DNA from: Shinella sp. UYSO24
GTDB taxonomy: Bacteria; Pseudomonadota; Alphaproteobacteria; Rhizobiales; Rhizobiaceae
DNA: 64,000 bases
Reading direction: 5' to 3'
Assembly (NCBI GenBank): GCA_902167985.1
Contig: CABHNZ010000002.1
Span: 310,001-374,000, forward strand
Below, piece by piece: positions 9,043 through 20,169 of the stretch. Position 1 is the first letter of the stretch. Each line of letters opens with the position of its first letter. A model generated the notes under the pieces. It was not told where the DNA came from and did not search any database. It saw nothing but the letters and a program-made list of their open reading frames with translations. The position numbers and the translations under genes are program-made.

Positions 9043-12000
9043 TCAGAAGTAGCTCTGCAGCGGGCGGACTTCGAGGTTGCCGGCCTTGAGTGCCTTGATC
9101 GCCATGGCAGCAGCTTCGGCGCCGGCCATGGTCGTGTAGTAGGGCACTTTCTGCATCAGCGTCGCACGGCGCAGCGATTTACTGTCCGAGATCGCCTTGT
9201 TGCCGTCCGTCGTGTTGATGACCAGCTGGACCTGACGGTTGCGGATGGCATCCTCGATATGCGGACGGCCTTCCAGAACCTTGTTGATCTTCACCGCCTC
9301 GATGCCGTTTTCGGCGAGGAAGCGCTGGGTGCCGCCGGTGGCGAGAACCTTGAAGCCGATTTCGCTCAGGATCTTGATCGCCGGCAGGACGCGGGTCTTG
9401 TCCTCGTCGCGCACCGATACGAAGACAGCGCCGTCACGCGGCAGTTCGACATTGGCGCCGAGCTGGCTCTTGGCGAAGGCCAGCGCGAAATCCGTGTCGA
9501 GGCCGATGACTTCGCCGGTCGAGCGCATTTCCGGGCCGAGCAGCGTGTCGACGCCGGGGAAACGGGCAAACGGGAAGACGGCTTCCTTGACGGCGATGTG
9601 CTTCAGGTTGCGCGGGTCCGGCTTCGTGCCATAGGCCTTGAAGACCGGATCGAGCTTCTCGCCGGCCATCGCACGGGCGGCGATCTTGGCAATCGGCGCG
9701 CCGATCGTCTTCGCCACGAAGGGCACGGTGCGCGAGGCACGCGGGTTGACTTCGAGAACGTAGACCACGTCGTTCTTGATGGCGAACTGGACGTTCATCA
9801 GGCCAACGACGTTCAATGCCTTGGCCATGGCCTTGGCCTGACGCTCCAGCTCGTCGATCATCTCGTTCGAGAGTGTGCGCGGCGGCAGCGAGCAGGCGCT
9901 GTCGCCCGAGTGGATGCCGGCCTCTTCGATATGTTCCATGATGCCGGCGACGAAGACATCGGTGCCGTCGCAGAGGCAGTCGACATCGACTTCGATGGCG
10001 TTCGACAGGTAGCTATCGAAGAGAAGCGGGTTCTTGCCGAGCAGCGTGTTGATCTGGCCGGTCTTGTCGTTCGGGTAGCGCTGCTTGATGTCTTCCGGAA
10101 CGAGTTCCGGAACCGTGTCGAGCAGGTAGGTCTGCAGCTGGTTTTCCGAATGCAGGATCTGCATGGCGCGGCCGCCGAGAACATAGGACGGGCGCACGAC
10201 CAGCGGGAAGCCGATCTCGCCGGCCACGGTGCGGGCCTGTTCGACCGAATAGGCGATGCCGTTGTTCGGCTGCGTCAGGTCGAGCTTCATCAGAAGCTTC
10301 TGGAAGCGGTCGCGGTCTTCCGCCAGATCGATCATGTCGGGTGCCGTGCCGAGGATCGGGATACCGTTCTTTTCGAGCGCTTCGGCCAGCTTCAGCGGGG
10401 TCTGGCCGCCGAACTGCACGATGACGCCGACGACTTCGCCCTTCTCCTGCTCTGCGCGGAGAATTTCGATCACGTCTTCGGCCGTCAGCGGCTCGAAATA
10501 GAGACGGTCGGACGTGTCATAATCGGTGGAAACCGTTTCCGGGTTGCAGTTGATCATGATCGCTTCATAGCCGGCATCCTTCAGCGCGAAGGCGGCGTGG
10601 CAGCAGCAATAGTCGAACTCGATGCCCTGGCCGATACGGTTCGGGCCACCGCCGAGGATGACGACCTTCTTGGCGGCCGAGACTTCGGCTTCCGAGCGCA
10701 GTTCGCCGACGAAGGGCACTTCGTAGGTCGAGTACATATAGGCGGTCGGCGATGCGAATTCGGCAGCGCAGGTGTCGATGCGCTTGAAGACGGGGCGGAC
10801 GTTCAGCGCGTTGCGCAGCTCGGCCACTTCCTTCGGGCGCTTTTGGGTGAGCGAGGCGAGGCGGGCATCCGAGAAGCCCATGGCCTTCAGCATGCGCAGG
10901 TTTTCGGCGTCGGTCGGCAGGCCGTGCTCGCGGATGCGGGCTTCCATATCGACGATCGCCTTGAACTGGGCGATGAACCACGGGTCGATCTTGCAGCTCT
11001 CGTGGACTTCGTTCTCGGTCATGCCGAGGCGCAGCGCCTGGGCAACCTGGCGCAGGCGGTCCGGGGTCGGCGTGCCGATCGCGGCGCGGATGGCATTGTG
11101 CTTGTCTTCGCCGTCGTCATAGCCGGGGATCTCGATTTCATCGAGGCCGGTGAGGCCGGTTTCGAGGCCACGCAGCGCCTTCTGCAGCGATTCTGCGAAG
11201 GTACGGCCGATGGCCATGACTTCGCCGACAGACTTCATGGCGGTGGTCAGGACTGGCGAGGCGCCCGGGAATTTTTCGAAGGCGAAACGCGGGATCTTGG
11301 TGACGACATAGTCGATCGACGGTTCGAACGAGGCAGCGTCGCGCCGCCGGTGATGTCGTTGTCGAGTTCGTCGAGCGTGTAGCCGATGGCGAGCTTGGCT
11401 GCGACCTTGGCGATCGGGAAGCCGGTTGCCTTCGACGCGAGAGCGGACGAGCGCGAGACGCGCGGGTTCATTTCGATGACAACCAAACGGCCGTCTGCCG
11501 GGTTGACGGCGAACTGGACGTTCGAGCCGCCGGTCTCAACGCCGATCTCGCGCAGAACCGCGATCGAGGCGTTGCGCATGATCTGGTATTCCTTGTCCGT
11601 CAGGGTCAAGGCCGGTGCAACGGTGATCGAGTCGCCCGTGTGGACGCCCATCGGGTCGATGTTTTCGATCGAGCAGATGATGATGCAGTTATCCGCCTTG
11701 TCGCGGATGACCTCCATCTCATACTCCTTCCAGCCGAGAACCGATTCTTCGATCAGGACTTCGGTGGTGGGGGAGGCGTCGAGGCCGGAATTGACGATGT
11801 CGAAGAATTCCGAGCGGTTATAGGCAATGCCGCCGCCGGTGCCGCCGAGCGTAAACGACGGACGAATGATCGCCGGCAGGCCGACGTGATCGAGCGCCTG
11901 GGCGCCGATGGCAACGGCGTGGGCCATGTAGCGCTGCTTGCGGTCGCTCTCGCCGAGGTTCCAGGTGTTTTCCAGTTCGTCGAGGGCCTTGTCGAGTTCG

Positions 12001-12527
12001 GCGCCGGAAAGCTTCGTCTTCAGTTCGGCGCGGGCGGCCTCGTGCTTCTTGCGGTCGGCATCCTTGATGTCGGTGGCGTTGGCCAGCATCGACTTCGGGG
12101 TTTCGAGGCCGATCTTGGCCATTGCTTCGCGGAAGAGGGCGCGGTCTTCAGCCTTGTCGATGGCTTCCGGCTTGGCGCCGATCATCTCGACATTGTAGCG
12201 GTCGAGAACGCCCATGCGCTTCAGGGAGAGCGCGGTGTTGAGCGCGGTCTGGCCGCCCATGGTCGGGAGCAGCGCGTCCGGGCGTTCCTTGGCGATGATC
12301 TTGGCGACGACTTCAGGCGTGATCGGCTCGACATAGGTTGCGTCTGCGAGACCCGGATCGGTCATGATCGTTGCCGGGTTGGAGTTGACCAGAATGACCC
12401 GGTAGCCTTCCTCGCGCAGGGCCTTGCAGGCCTGGGTGCCGGAATAGTCGAATTCGCATGCCTGTCCGATAACGATCGGACCTGCGCCGATGATGAGGAT
12501 CGATTTCAGGTCTTGGCGCTTTGGCAT
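9043..12527 (-). CDS. carB: Carbamoyl-phosphate synthase large subunit
   Basis: CarB makes carbamoyl phosphate for arginine and pyrimidine synthesis, using ammonia from CarA. The start [20 protein letters not shown], two tandem ATP-grasp halves, the mid-protein [20 protein letters not shown] and the C-terminal MGS-like allosteric domain ([17 protein letters not shown]) are all visible. The frame breaks once near 11342: GCGACGCCTGCC appears as GCGACGCTGCC (one C lost). With one base restored the protein is 1161 residues, the usual length. The Met at 12527 is used; an upstream extension has no support. carA lies about 7.6 kb away. Confidence 0.97.
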
Positions 12528-13043
12528 GGTCTCTATCCGCTTTGTTCCTGCGCGAAAAGCCGGCACGGGGAGAGGTCTCACCGGTCGGGTCGCGCGCGTT
12601 GGTCTTTTCAGGCTAGACGCGGCTTATAGGCAAATGTGCCGCGAAACGAAACCCCATAATTGAGCAAATCGACAGGAAAAGCGCTCTTGCGACCTTATGG
12701 GCCGTCAAGGTTGCAGGTCAGAGTGAATGACTGTCTTGCTCGCCGGCGCATGAAGACGGTTTTCATTGGCTTTTTCGCAATGGGCTCTGTGTCATTTCGG
12801 GACGGCCCGCGGATGAATAAGCGAAAAGCCATAAAAAGCGTACCGCGCAGCCCGATCCTGACATGGACAGTCGTGCAAGGGCGGATTAATTGCATGCCAA
12901 TAATAGTTTGGCGGTACCATTCCTTTCGGCATGTCATGACCCGGTCGTCACCGTAGCAGCAGATCAGGCTGCGGCGTGTCACCGAGGCGGATGCATGGCG
13001 TCGGGGTGAGTCGGTATCTGCCCCAGCGCTCAGAGATCTCACC
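12528..13043. other. Intergenic region between divergent carB and the fsr-like gene
   Basis: About 516 bp must hold the promoters of both genes. Apart from a near-palindrome ATTGCATGCCAAT around 12888 nothing stands out, and no short reading frame here looks like a gene. Confidence 0.4.
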
Positions 13044-14267
13044 ATGGCGGATGCCACTTCAAAGCCGATCACCTCACCACAGGCTTCCACCCATGCGGAG
13101 GCGACCGTTCTGCCGATCATTCTGGCGGCGAGCTTCTGCCATATGCTCAACGACATCATGCAGTCGATGATCTCGGCCATCTATCCGATGCTGAAGACCG
13201 GCTTCAATCTGGACTTCTGGCAGATCGGCCTTCTGACGCTTGCCTTCCAGTGCACGGCCTCGCTGCTTCAGCCGCTGATCGGCATCGTCACCGACAAGAA
13301 GCCCTATCCCTATTCGCTGCCGATCGGCATGGGCGCGACCTTCATCGGCCTCTTCCTGCTGGCGGGCAGCCATGTCTATGCGATGCTGGTGGTTGCCGCC
13401 GCACTCGTCGGCATCGGTTCGGCCGTCTTCCACCCGGAAGCCTCGCGCGTGGCGCGGCTTGCTGCCGGCGGCCGCTACGGTTTTGCGCAGGCGACTTTTC
13501 AGGTGGGCGGCAATTTCGGTCAGGCGATCGGGCCTTTGATTGCCGCATTCCTCATCGTGCCGAACGGGCAGGGCAGCGTTGCGTGGTTCTCGGGCTTTGC
13601 GCTTCTCGGCATTATCGTTCTTTCCTGGGTGGCGCGCTGGTACAAGGCGCATATGGCCGCCACGAAGGGCCGCAAGAAGTCCGTTCACGTCCATAACCTG
13701 CCGCGCCGCACCGTTGTCATCGCGCTGACCGTGCTGGCGATCCTGACCTTCTCGAAGAATGCCTATATGGCCTCGATCAACAGCTATTACACATTCTTCG
13801 TCATCGAGCGTTTCGGCGTGACGGTGCAGATGTCGCAGATCATGCTCTTCGTCTTCCTCGGTGCCGTCGCACTCGGAACCGTGATCGGCGGGCCGATCGG
13901 CGACAGGTTCGGCTCGAAGACGGTGATCTGGATCTCGATCGTCGGCGCGCTGCCCTTCACGCTTGCCATGCCGTTTGCCAATCTGGAAATGACCATCGTT
14001 CTGTCGGCGCTTGTCGGGCTGATCATGGCCTCCTCCTTCCCGGCGATCGTCGTCATGGCGCAGGAACTGGTTCCGGGACGCGTCGGCATGATTGCCGGCA
14101 TCTTCTTCGGTATCGCCTTCGGCGTCGGCGGCATTGCAGCCGCCATGCTCGGCGTGCTTGCCGACAGCTACGGCATTTCGTTTGTCTACACGATCTGCGC
14201 CTTCCTGCCGGCGCTCGGGCTGCTCACCATCTTCCTGCCGTCGAAGAAGGAACTCGGCGGGATTTGA
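13044..14267 (+). CDS. fsr: Fosmidomycin-resistance-type MFS exporter
   Basis: An intact 407-residue MFS protein with 12 predicted membrane helices. The N-terminal ILAASFCHMLNDIMQSMISA, then AIYPMLKTGFNLDFWQIGLL and AVFHPEASRVARLA match the Fsr family, exporters that give fosmidomycin resistance in E. coli. Natural substrate unknown. It appears to be a single-gene unit. The symbol reflects the family and does not show that the function was tested here. Confidence 0.8.
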   Translation: MADATSKPITSPQASTHAEATVLPIILAASFCHMLNDIMQSMISAIYPMLKTGFNLDFWQIGLLTLAFQCTASLLQPLIGIVTDKKPYPYSLPIGMGATFIGLFLLAGSHVYAMLVVAAALVGIGSAVFHPEASRVARLAAGGRYGFAQATFQVGGNFGQAIGPLIAAFLIVPNGQGSVAWFSGFALLGIIVLSWVARWYKAHMAATKGRKKSVHVHNLPRRTVVIALTVLAILTFSKNAYMASINSYYTFFVIERFGVTVQMSQIMLFVFLGAVALGTVIGGPIGDRFGSKTVIWISIVGALPFTLAMPFANLEMTIVLSALVGLIMASSFPAIVVMAQELVPGRVGMIAGIFFGIAFGVGGIAAAMLGVLADSYGISFVYTICAFLPALGLLTIFLPSKKELGGI

Positions 14268-14311
14268 CATTTCTGCGGTTTTTGAATTTTACCGGATCGA
14301 TAGGGGCCGAG

Positions 14312-14330
14312 GATCGCCTTTCCGGCGATC
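14312..14330. terminator. Weak stem-loop after the fsr-like gene
   Basis: GATCGCC and GGCGATC can pair around a 5-base loop, 45 bp after the stop. There is no clear T run, so termination activity is uncertain. Confidence 0.3.
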
Positions 14331-14376
14331 TCGCCTATATTGAAGATCAGTAAAATGCCGCCGAAGGGAGAGCGTC

Positions 14377-15321
14377 ATGGAATGGAAGGGCCGTCGGCAA
14401 TCGGATAATGTCGAGGACCAGCGCGGGTCTTCTTCCGGCAACAGTCCGTTCGGGCAGGGTGGCGGCGGATTTCGCATCCCGATCGGTGGCGGACGGCGCG
14501 GCGGTGGCGGCGGGATCGGCATTGGCGGCATCGTCGTCATTCTGGTGATCTGCTGGATTACCGGCATCAATCCGCTGGCGCTGCTTTCCGGCGGCGATAT
14601 CGATCTCGGTGGCGGCGGCGTCACAACACAGCAGTCGCCGAACGGCTCGGGCGCAGGATCGCAGGCGCAGCGCCAGCCGGCCAATGACGAGATGACCGCC
14701 TTCGTGCGGACTGTTCTTGCCGATACCGAAGACACCTGGACGAATATTTTCGAGGCGAATGGCGGGCGTTACGAGAACCCGACGCTGGTGCTGTTTTCCG
14801 GTCAGGTGCGCTCTGCCTGCGGCTTTGCATCTGCTGCGAGCGGGCCGTTCTATTGCCCGAATGACCGCAAGGTCTATCTCGATACGGATTTCTTCCGCGA
14901 ACTCGACCAGCGTTTCAAGGCATCCGGGGATTTCGCCGAGGCCTATGTGATCGCGCATGAGGTGGGCCATCACGTCCAGAACCTTCTCGGCATCCTGCCG
15001 AAGTTCAATCAGGCGCGGGCGCGGATGAGCGAAGAGGATGCCAACAAGATGTCGGTGCGCGTCGAGCTTCAGGCGGATTGCTTTGCCGGCGTGTGGGGCA
15101 AATATACCGACCAGAAGGGCATTCTCGAAAGCGGCGATCTGGAAGAGGCGCTGAACGCCGCCCAGCAGATCGGCGACGATACGCTGCAGAAGCGGACCCA
15201 GGGCTATGTCGTGCCGGAAAGCTTCAACCACGGTACTTCCGCGCAGCGCGTGCGCTGGTTCAAGCGCGGCTTTGATACGGGCAATATGAAGGCCTGCGAT
15301 ACGTTTTCTGGCGACGTCTGA
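14377..15321 (+). CDS. Neutral zinc metallopeptidase, YpfJ/KPN_02809 family
   Basis: 314 residues, intact. A Gly-rich N-terminus (GGGGFRIPIGGGRRGGGGG) precedes one membrane helix (IVVILVICWITGI), and the rest lies outside the cytoplasm. The zinc-peptidase motif HEVGHH is near residue 194, with VELQADCFAGVWG downstream supplying the third ligand. The Gly-rich linker and single membrane anchor are normal for the family (PF04228). Substrate unknown. Confidence 0.88.
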   Translation: MEWKGRRQSDNVEDQRGSSSGNSPFGQGGGGFRIPIGGGRRGGGGGIGIGGIVVILVICWITGINPLALLSGGDIDLGGGGVTTQQSPNGSGAGSQAQRQPANDEMTAFVRTVLADTEDTWTNIFEANGGRYENPTLVLFSGQVRSACGFASAASGPFYCPNDRKVYLDTDFFRELDQRFKASGDFAEAYVIAHEVGHHVQNLLGILPKFNQARARMSEEDANKMSVRVELQADCFAGVWGKYTDQKGILESGDLEEALNAAQQIGDDTLQKRTQGYVVPESFNHGTSAQRVRWFKRGFDTGNMKACDTFSGDV

Positions 15322-15364
15322 TCATCATTGCGATCATCATGCGATCACCCCGCAGCACGGATAG

Positions 15365-15386
15365 CCACGCCGTCTCATCGGCGTGG
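15365..15386. terminator. Perfect 8-bp stem-loop after the metallopeptidase gene
   Basis: CCACGCCG and CGGCGTGG pair around a 6-base loop, 44 bp after the stop. No T tract follows, so it may be a weak terminator or an RNA-end stabiliser. Confidence 0.4.
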
Positions 15387-15400
15387 TGGGCAAATATGCG

Positions 15401-15442
15401 GGATGGGGCAGGCAGGATGGGGCAGGCAGGATGGGGCAGGCG
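15401..15442. repeat. Three tandem copies of a 14-bp unit
   Basis: The unit GGATGGGGCAGGCA occurs three times in a row, with one change in the last copy. It lies in the 442-bp gap between the metallopeptidase gene and the DUF2938 gene, which otherwise shows only the preceding stem-loop. Such short arrays can change copy number by slippage. Confidence 0.7.
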
Positions 15443-15763
15443 GGTATTCTATCGGGTATGGAGGAAGGCTTTGCCTGCCCCGACCGGTTAACTGCCTGTT
15501 TGTCGGGACGTGTCAGTTCCCGGTTTTCAGCAGTCTCGGCCATCATCGGAACCGGTTTTGAACCCCGTCATGATGCTTCGTGATGGAAGCCCCATGAGCG
15601 GGATGCCGGTTCGCGACCCGGTTTCCCGCCCGATGACCGGATGATTATCTATGCGGTCTTGCGGGCGGGGATGAAATGCGGCGAAGGTTTTCGACAAGCA
15701 TCTGTTTCTGCTTGGAATTTTTTGCTGGCGGGGCCTGAAGCTTCCTCAGGGCAGGGCCTGTCG

Positions 15764-16243
15764 TCAGCCGATCAGCACGGCCGTGCCATAAAGGCCGATG
15801 GCAAAGACGGTGTGGGCGAGAAGGCCCATGACACGCGTTTTCGTCGGGTTTGGCGTCTTTGCCGCCGCCCAGCCGAGGCCCATGCCGGGCTGCATCAGGA
15901 ACCAGCCGGCGGCAATGGTGACGATGCCCCAGATCCAGGCGGGGAGGAAGATGGGGCTCGCAAGCCATGCCGGGCCCATGGCCAGCGCCAGAATGACGCC
16001 ATAGAGAATGCCGACGACATAATGGCCGATCCAGCCGAGCGCCAGTTCATGCTCATAGCGCTTTGCCTTGCCGATATCGGCGTGGAAGACCTGGCCATTT
16101 GCCAGATGCCGGAACCAGCGGCCGGCCGGCGCCCAGTTGGGCTTTGCCTGTCCGAAAACCAGATGAAGAAGGATCGCCCAGAGATCCATCAGGATCGTCG
16201 CGCCGATCCCCATTGCCACGCCTGCAAGGAAAAGCTCTGTCAT
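15764..16243 (-). CDS. DUF2938 family membrane protein
   Basis: About 159 residues with four predicted membrane helices (MTELFLAGVAMGIGATILMD, then the GRWFRHLANGQ region, HYVVGILYGVILALAMGPAW, IWGIVTIAAGWFLMQPG and LLAHTVFAIGLYGTAVLIG). The pattern matches DUF2938, whose function is unknown. Met at 16243 is preferred over 16273 because the membrane protein starts naturally at MTELF. Confidence 0.7.
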   Translation of the reverse strand: MTELFLAGVAMGIGATILMDLWAILLHLVFGQAKPNWAPAGRWFRHLANGQVFHADIGKAKRYEHELALGWIGHYVVGILYGVILALAMGPAWLASPIFLPAWIWGIVTIAAGWFLMQPGMGLGWAAAKTPNPTKTRVMGLLAHTVFAIGLYGTAVLIG

Positions 16244-16404
16244 GAAGAAACCGCCGGGCTGGATTGTCATCAAAGAAGGGGCTTCAGGTATAGACGGATT
16301 GCAGGCGGGAGTGGAAGGGGGCGAGGGCTGATGGCGCGGTGGTGGAGCAACTGACTTTTAATCAGGGGGGTGAAGGTCGGGCGTCAGGGGCTCATCAGTG
16401 GCCG

Positions 16405-16441
16405 TTGACCGGTGAATATGATGGTCTTACACCGTCTTACA
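16405..16441 (+). promoter_or_regulatory. Candidate promoter/operator of the ParD/ParE-like pair
   Basis: TTGACC at 16405 could serve as a -35 element. The octamer GTCTTACA is directly repeated at 16424 and 16434 (10-bp period), over the place where the -10 would lie. Ribbon-helix-helix antitoxins bind short direct or inverted repeats of this kind to repress their own operon. Assignment is by position only. Confidence 0.4.
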
Positions 16442-16459
16442 GCCGGAGGGAGATGCATC

Positions 16460-16711
16460 ATGGCCGATACCCAATCCGTTACTCTTCGCGTCCCTTCAGA
16501 TCTCATTGCCGAGATCGATGCGATTGCGGAGGCGACCGAACGGTCGCGCAGCTACATCATCGTGCGCGCGCTCAAGACCTATCTTCTGAACGAAGGCGCT
16601 CATATTCTGCAAGCCAAGGAGGGTAGCGAGCAGATCGCTGCCGGCGACCACGAAGACCTCGATGACGTGATTGCCCAGATGGACAGGATGATTGCCGGTA
16701 AAGTGGCGTGA
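16460..16711 (+). CDS. Ribbon-helix-helix antitoxin (CopG/ParD type)
   Basis: 83 residues. The N-terminal strand and helices (SVTLRVPSDLIAEIDAIAEA, TERSRSYIIVRALKTYLLNE) form a classic ribbon-helix-helix DNA-binding fold; the acidic C-terminal tail (GDHEDLDDVIAQMDRMIAG) would wrap the toxin. ATG 16460 has a GGAGGGAG ribosome site. Its stop overlaps the toxin start by 4 bp (GTGA), the usual toxin–antitoxin layout. Confidence 0.85.
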   Translation: MADTQSVTLRVPSDLIAEIDAIAEATERSRSYIIVRALKTYLLNEGAHILQAKEGSEQIAAGDHEDLDDVIAQMDRMIAGKVA

Positions 16712-17031
16712 TCCCGGTCAGGCTGTCGCGTAATGCGGCGAATTATCTCCGCAGGGAGACCGAGTATCTGCGTCGGCGCAATGTGGCGGCGGCCAGAGGT
16801 CTCGTCGATGCGATAAAGGAGGCGCGGCTGCTTCTGCAGACATTTCCCGAGGCGGGAAATCAGGCGCATGCGCTGCAGCTGGCCGGCAACCGGGTTCTCG
16901 TCGTCGGTGACTACCTGATCGAATATACGAGTGGCGGCACGCATATCGATATCACCAGCATTCGGCATGGGCGCACCGCATTGCAAGTGCCGCCGGTCGA
17001 TGCCGCGGATCCGCCGGACGCTGGCGGCTGA
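16708..17031 (+). CDS. ParE/RelE-family toxin
   Basis: 107 residues beginning with GTG that overlaps the antitoxin stop. The sequence VRLSRNAANYLRRETEYLRR, FPEAGNQAHALQLAGNRVLV and DYLIEYTSGGTHIDITSIRHG has the RelE/ParE fold pattern, with the C-terminal beta-strand and Arg-His typical of plasmid-stabilisation toxins. ParE members poison gyrase and RelE members cut mRNA; which applies here cannot be told. An extra Pro/Ala-rich tail (PPVDAADPPDAGG) follows the domain. Confidence 0.82.
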   Translation: MIPVRLSRNAANYLRRETEYLRRRNVAAARGLVDAIKEARLLLQTFPEAGNQAHALQLAGNRVLVVGDYLIEYTSGGTHIDITSIRHGRTALQVPPVDAADPPDAGG

Positions 17032-17172
17032 TCCGGCTTTGTACGCGATCGTACCATCCCTTCGGCCACCACCCCACCCTTGCCCTTGCCATTGTCCATC
17101 CTTCACCCGGCCGCTATGTAAGTCTTCGGCGACGCGATCGTCTTCTTGCCCGACATTTTCGAGAGACGATCG

Positions 17173-18503
17173 ATGCCTCATTCCCCCGATGCGAAATCCT
17201 CAGGCCCGCGATCCTCTGACCCGCAATCCCTTGATCCGAAATTCGTCCGCCGCGGTCTGTTCGTCGTTTTCGTGATCCTCATCCTCGATATTATCGGGAT
17301 CGCCATCATCATGCCTGTCCTCCCGGCCTTTCTGCGGGAACTCACCGGCGAGGATATGAGCGGGGCGGCGCTCGATGGCGGGTGGCTGCTCGTCATCTAT
17401 TCGGCGATGCAGTTTGTCTTTGCGCCGCTCCTCGGCAATCTGTCGGATCGCTTCGGGCGGCGGCCGATCCTGCTTGTCTCGGTCTTCACGTTTGCGCTCG
17501 ACAATCTCATCTGTGCTGCCGCCACGAGTTTCTGGATGCTGGTCGTCGGGCGGCTGCTTGCCGGTATTTCCGGCGGCAGTTTCGCCACTTGCTCGGCCTA
17601 TATCGCCGATGTCAGCAATGACGAGAACCGTGCCCGCAATTTCGGCCTGATCGGCATTGCCTTCGGCGTCGGCTTCACTGTCGGGCCGGTGATCGGCGGG
17701 CTGCTCGGCGAGCTTGGGCCGCGCGTTCCCTTTCTCGGGGCCGGGCTTCTGTCGATGGCGAATTTCATCGCCGCATGGTTCCTGCTGCCGGAAACGCTGT
17801 CGAAGGAAAACCGCCGGGCCTTCGATCTGAAACGCGCCAATCCGCTCGGGGCGCTGCGCCAGATGCGCCACTATCCCGGCATCGGCTGGATCATGGCCGT
17901 GATGTTCCTCTACTGGCTGGCGCATGCGGTCTATCCGTCCGCCTGGGCCTTTGTCGGCACCTATCGCTATGGCTGGAGCGAGGGTGAGATCGGGCTGTCG
18001 CTCGGTCTTTTCGGCATTGTGCGGCCCTTGTCATGGCCTTCGTGCTGCCGAAACTGGTGCCGGTTCTGGGAGAGTGGAAGACGGCGGTGCTCGGCATGGC
18101 GTTTTCCTGCCTCGGCCTTGCCGGCTATGCCTTTGCCTGGGAGGGCTGGGTTGTCTATGCGGTCATTCTGCTGACGACGATCGAGAATGTCGGTGATCCG
18201 GCGCTGCGCAGCATTGCGGCGTCCCGTGTGCCGCCTTCGGCGCAAGGGGAGTTGCAGGGGGCGATGACGAGCCTGACCAGCCTGACGACGATCATCGGCC
18301 CCGCCATCTTCACCCGGCTGTTCAGCGCCTTTACCGGCGAACAGGCCGCCGAAGGGCCGATCGGGGAATTTGCCGGTGCGCCCTATCTGGCGGCCTCGGC
18401 CTTCATGGGAATTGCAATTTTCGTCTTCATCGTGGCCGTTTCGCGGAAAAATCCCTTCGAAAACGGTCAAAACACGACCGATCCATCATTTTCCGTGAAG
18501 TAG
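17173..18503 (+). CDS. MFS drug exporter, TetA-like
   Basis: About 443 residues with 12 helices once one base is restored. Motif A GNLSDRFGRRPILL follows helix 2, and the family signature LDIIGIAIIMPVLPAFLREL is at the start of helix 1, as in class A–E tetracycline exporters. The frame breaks near 18030, where ATTGTGGCGGCC appears as ATTGTGCGGCC; the second half begins MAFVLPKLVPVLGEW in the next frame. ATG 17173 is preferred to a TTG at 17146. A real drug substrate cannot be assigned. Confidence 0.8.
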
Positions 18504-18621
18504 AGTTCAACAAGTCTTCACTGTCGTCGGCTGTGCTTGCCGGAAAGTGCAGCCTCTATTATAGGCTAATCTTCACCGCCGTTGCCTCAATTCTGGGCAC
18601 GGCGTTTTCCCGTTTCAGGAG

Positions 18622-20081
18622 ATGATGATGGCGAGCGAACCCGCTATGCCCGAACTTGTGTCTGTGCCTGTATCTGGGTCTGCCGGAGGCACGCTGAAGG
18701 CGGCTGCCGATAATGGCTGGCCGGCGCATATGCGGGCGACATTCGCGCTCGGCCTTCCGCTGGTGGGCGCGCAGCTGGCGCAGATGGCGATCAACACGAC
18801 CGACGTGATCCTCGTCGGCTGGCTCGGCACGACCGAGCTTGCCTCCGTCGTGCTTGCCACACAGCTCTATTTCGTCGTCTTCATCTTCGGCACAGGCTTT
18901 GCCAGCGCCGTCGTGCCGATGGTGGCGCAGGCGATCGGCCGCAAGGATGCGGTCGCGTGCGCCGTTCGGTGCGGATGGGGCTGTGGATCGTGCTGGCCTA
19001 TGGTGTCGTGATGGCGCCTGTGCTCTGGTTCTCCGAGCCGCTGCTGTTGAAGCTCGGCCAGGAGCCGGATGTGGCGGCCAATGCGCAATCCTATCTGCGC
19101 ATCGTGCTCTGGGGCATGTTTCCGGGGCTCGGGCTGATGGCGCTTCGAAGCTTCGTGACCGGCTTCGAGAAGGGCGGCATCGTGCTTTACGTGACGATCG
19201 GCATGTTCCTGATGAATGCCGCCGTCGCCTATACGCTGATCTTCGGCCATTTCGGCGCGCCGGCGCTCGGGCTGCACGGTGCGGCGGTTGCCTCCGTTGC
19301 CGCCAATATGACCGGGTTTCTCTTCCTCGTTCTCTATGTCGAGATGCAGAAGCAATTGCGGGCGCATGAGATTTTCGTGCGCTTCTGGCGGCCGGACTGG
19401 GGTATGTTCCGCGAAGTGCTGATGCTCGGCCTGCCGATCAGCTTCACCATTCTGGCCGAAACCAGCCTGTTTGCCGCAGCCTCGCTGCTGATCGGCATGA
19501 TCGGCAAGCAGGAGCTGGCAGCCCATGGCATTGCGCTGCAGCTGGCCTCGATCGCGTTCATGATCCCGCTCGGCTTAGCGCAGGTGGCGACGGTCCGGGT
19601 CGGGCTTGCCAATGGCCGGCATGATCTTCTCGGCGTCAAGCGGGCGGCGATTGCGGTGCTGGTCATCGGCGTCGTCATCACGCTGTTCGGCAGTGCGCTC
19701 TATGCGCTTGCGCCGCATGCGCTGGGCGGGTTGTTCCTCAATCTGGATGCGAATGGCGGTGAGGCGAGCGATGCGGCGCATGTTCTGGCGCTGGCCGCAC
19801 CGCTGATCGTGATTGCCGGGGCATTCCAGCTGGTCGATGGTCTGCAGGCTGTCGGCGCGGGTCTTCTGCGCGGATTGAAGGATACGAAAGTGCCGATGGT
19901 TCTGGCGCTGATCGCCTATTGGCCGATCGGTTTTGCCTGTGCCTGGATCTTTGCCTTCCCGCTCGGCTTCGGTGCCGAGGGCGTCTGGTTCGGCTTCGTG
20001 CTCGGCCTTGCCGCTGCCGCCGTCTTCCTCTGCGGCCGGTTCTGGCTGCTGGTGAAGCGGCAGGAGAAGGTTTCAGGCTGA
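18622..20081 (+). CDS. MATE-family multidrug/Na+ or H+ antiporter
   Basis: 486 residues after correction, two six-helix halves. The opening FALGLPLVGAQLAQMAINTT and VDG-like ELASVVLATQLYFVVFIFGT are typical MATE segments, repeated in the second half as MLGLPISFTILAETSLFAAA. The frame breaks near 18956: GTCGCGGTGCGC appears as GTCGCGTGCGC (one G lost). An AGGAG ribosome site precedes three adjacent ATG codons at 18622–18630. A bidirectional terminator separates it from carA. Confidence 0.85.
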
Positions 20082-20113
20082 CGCGTGCCGGATGGCCGTG
20101 ACAATCCCAAACG

Positions 20114-20146
20114 AAAAAGGCCCGCTGTGATCAGCGGGCCTTTTTC
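20114..20146. terminator. Bidirectional terminator between the MATE gene and carA
   Basis: GGCCCGCTG and CAGCGGGCC form a 9-bp stem with a short loop, flanked by AAAAA on the left and TTTTT on the right, so it can stop transcription from both convergent genes. Confidence 0.9.
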
Positions 20147-20169
20147 GTATGTCTGTCTTCTTTGGCGGT

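Noticed and set aside
9259..11382. A 707-codon open frame on the plus strand opposite carB
   Set aside because: It is the antisense shadow of carB in GC-rich DNA, with no family signal.
12695..13180. A 161-codon minus-strand frame in the carB–fsr gap
   Set aside because: It runs into the start of the fsr-like gene on the other strand and shows no domain.
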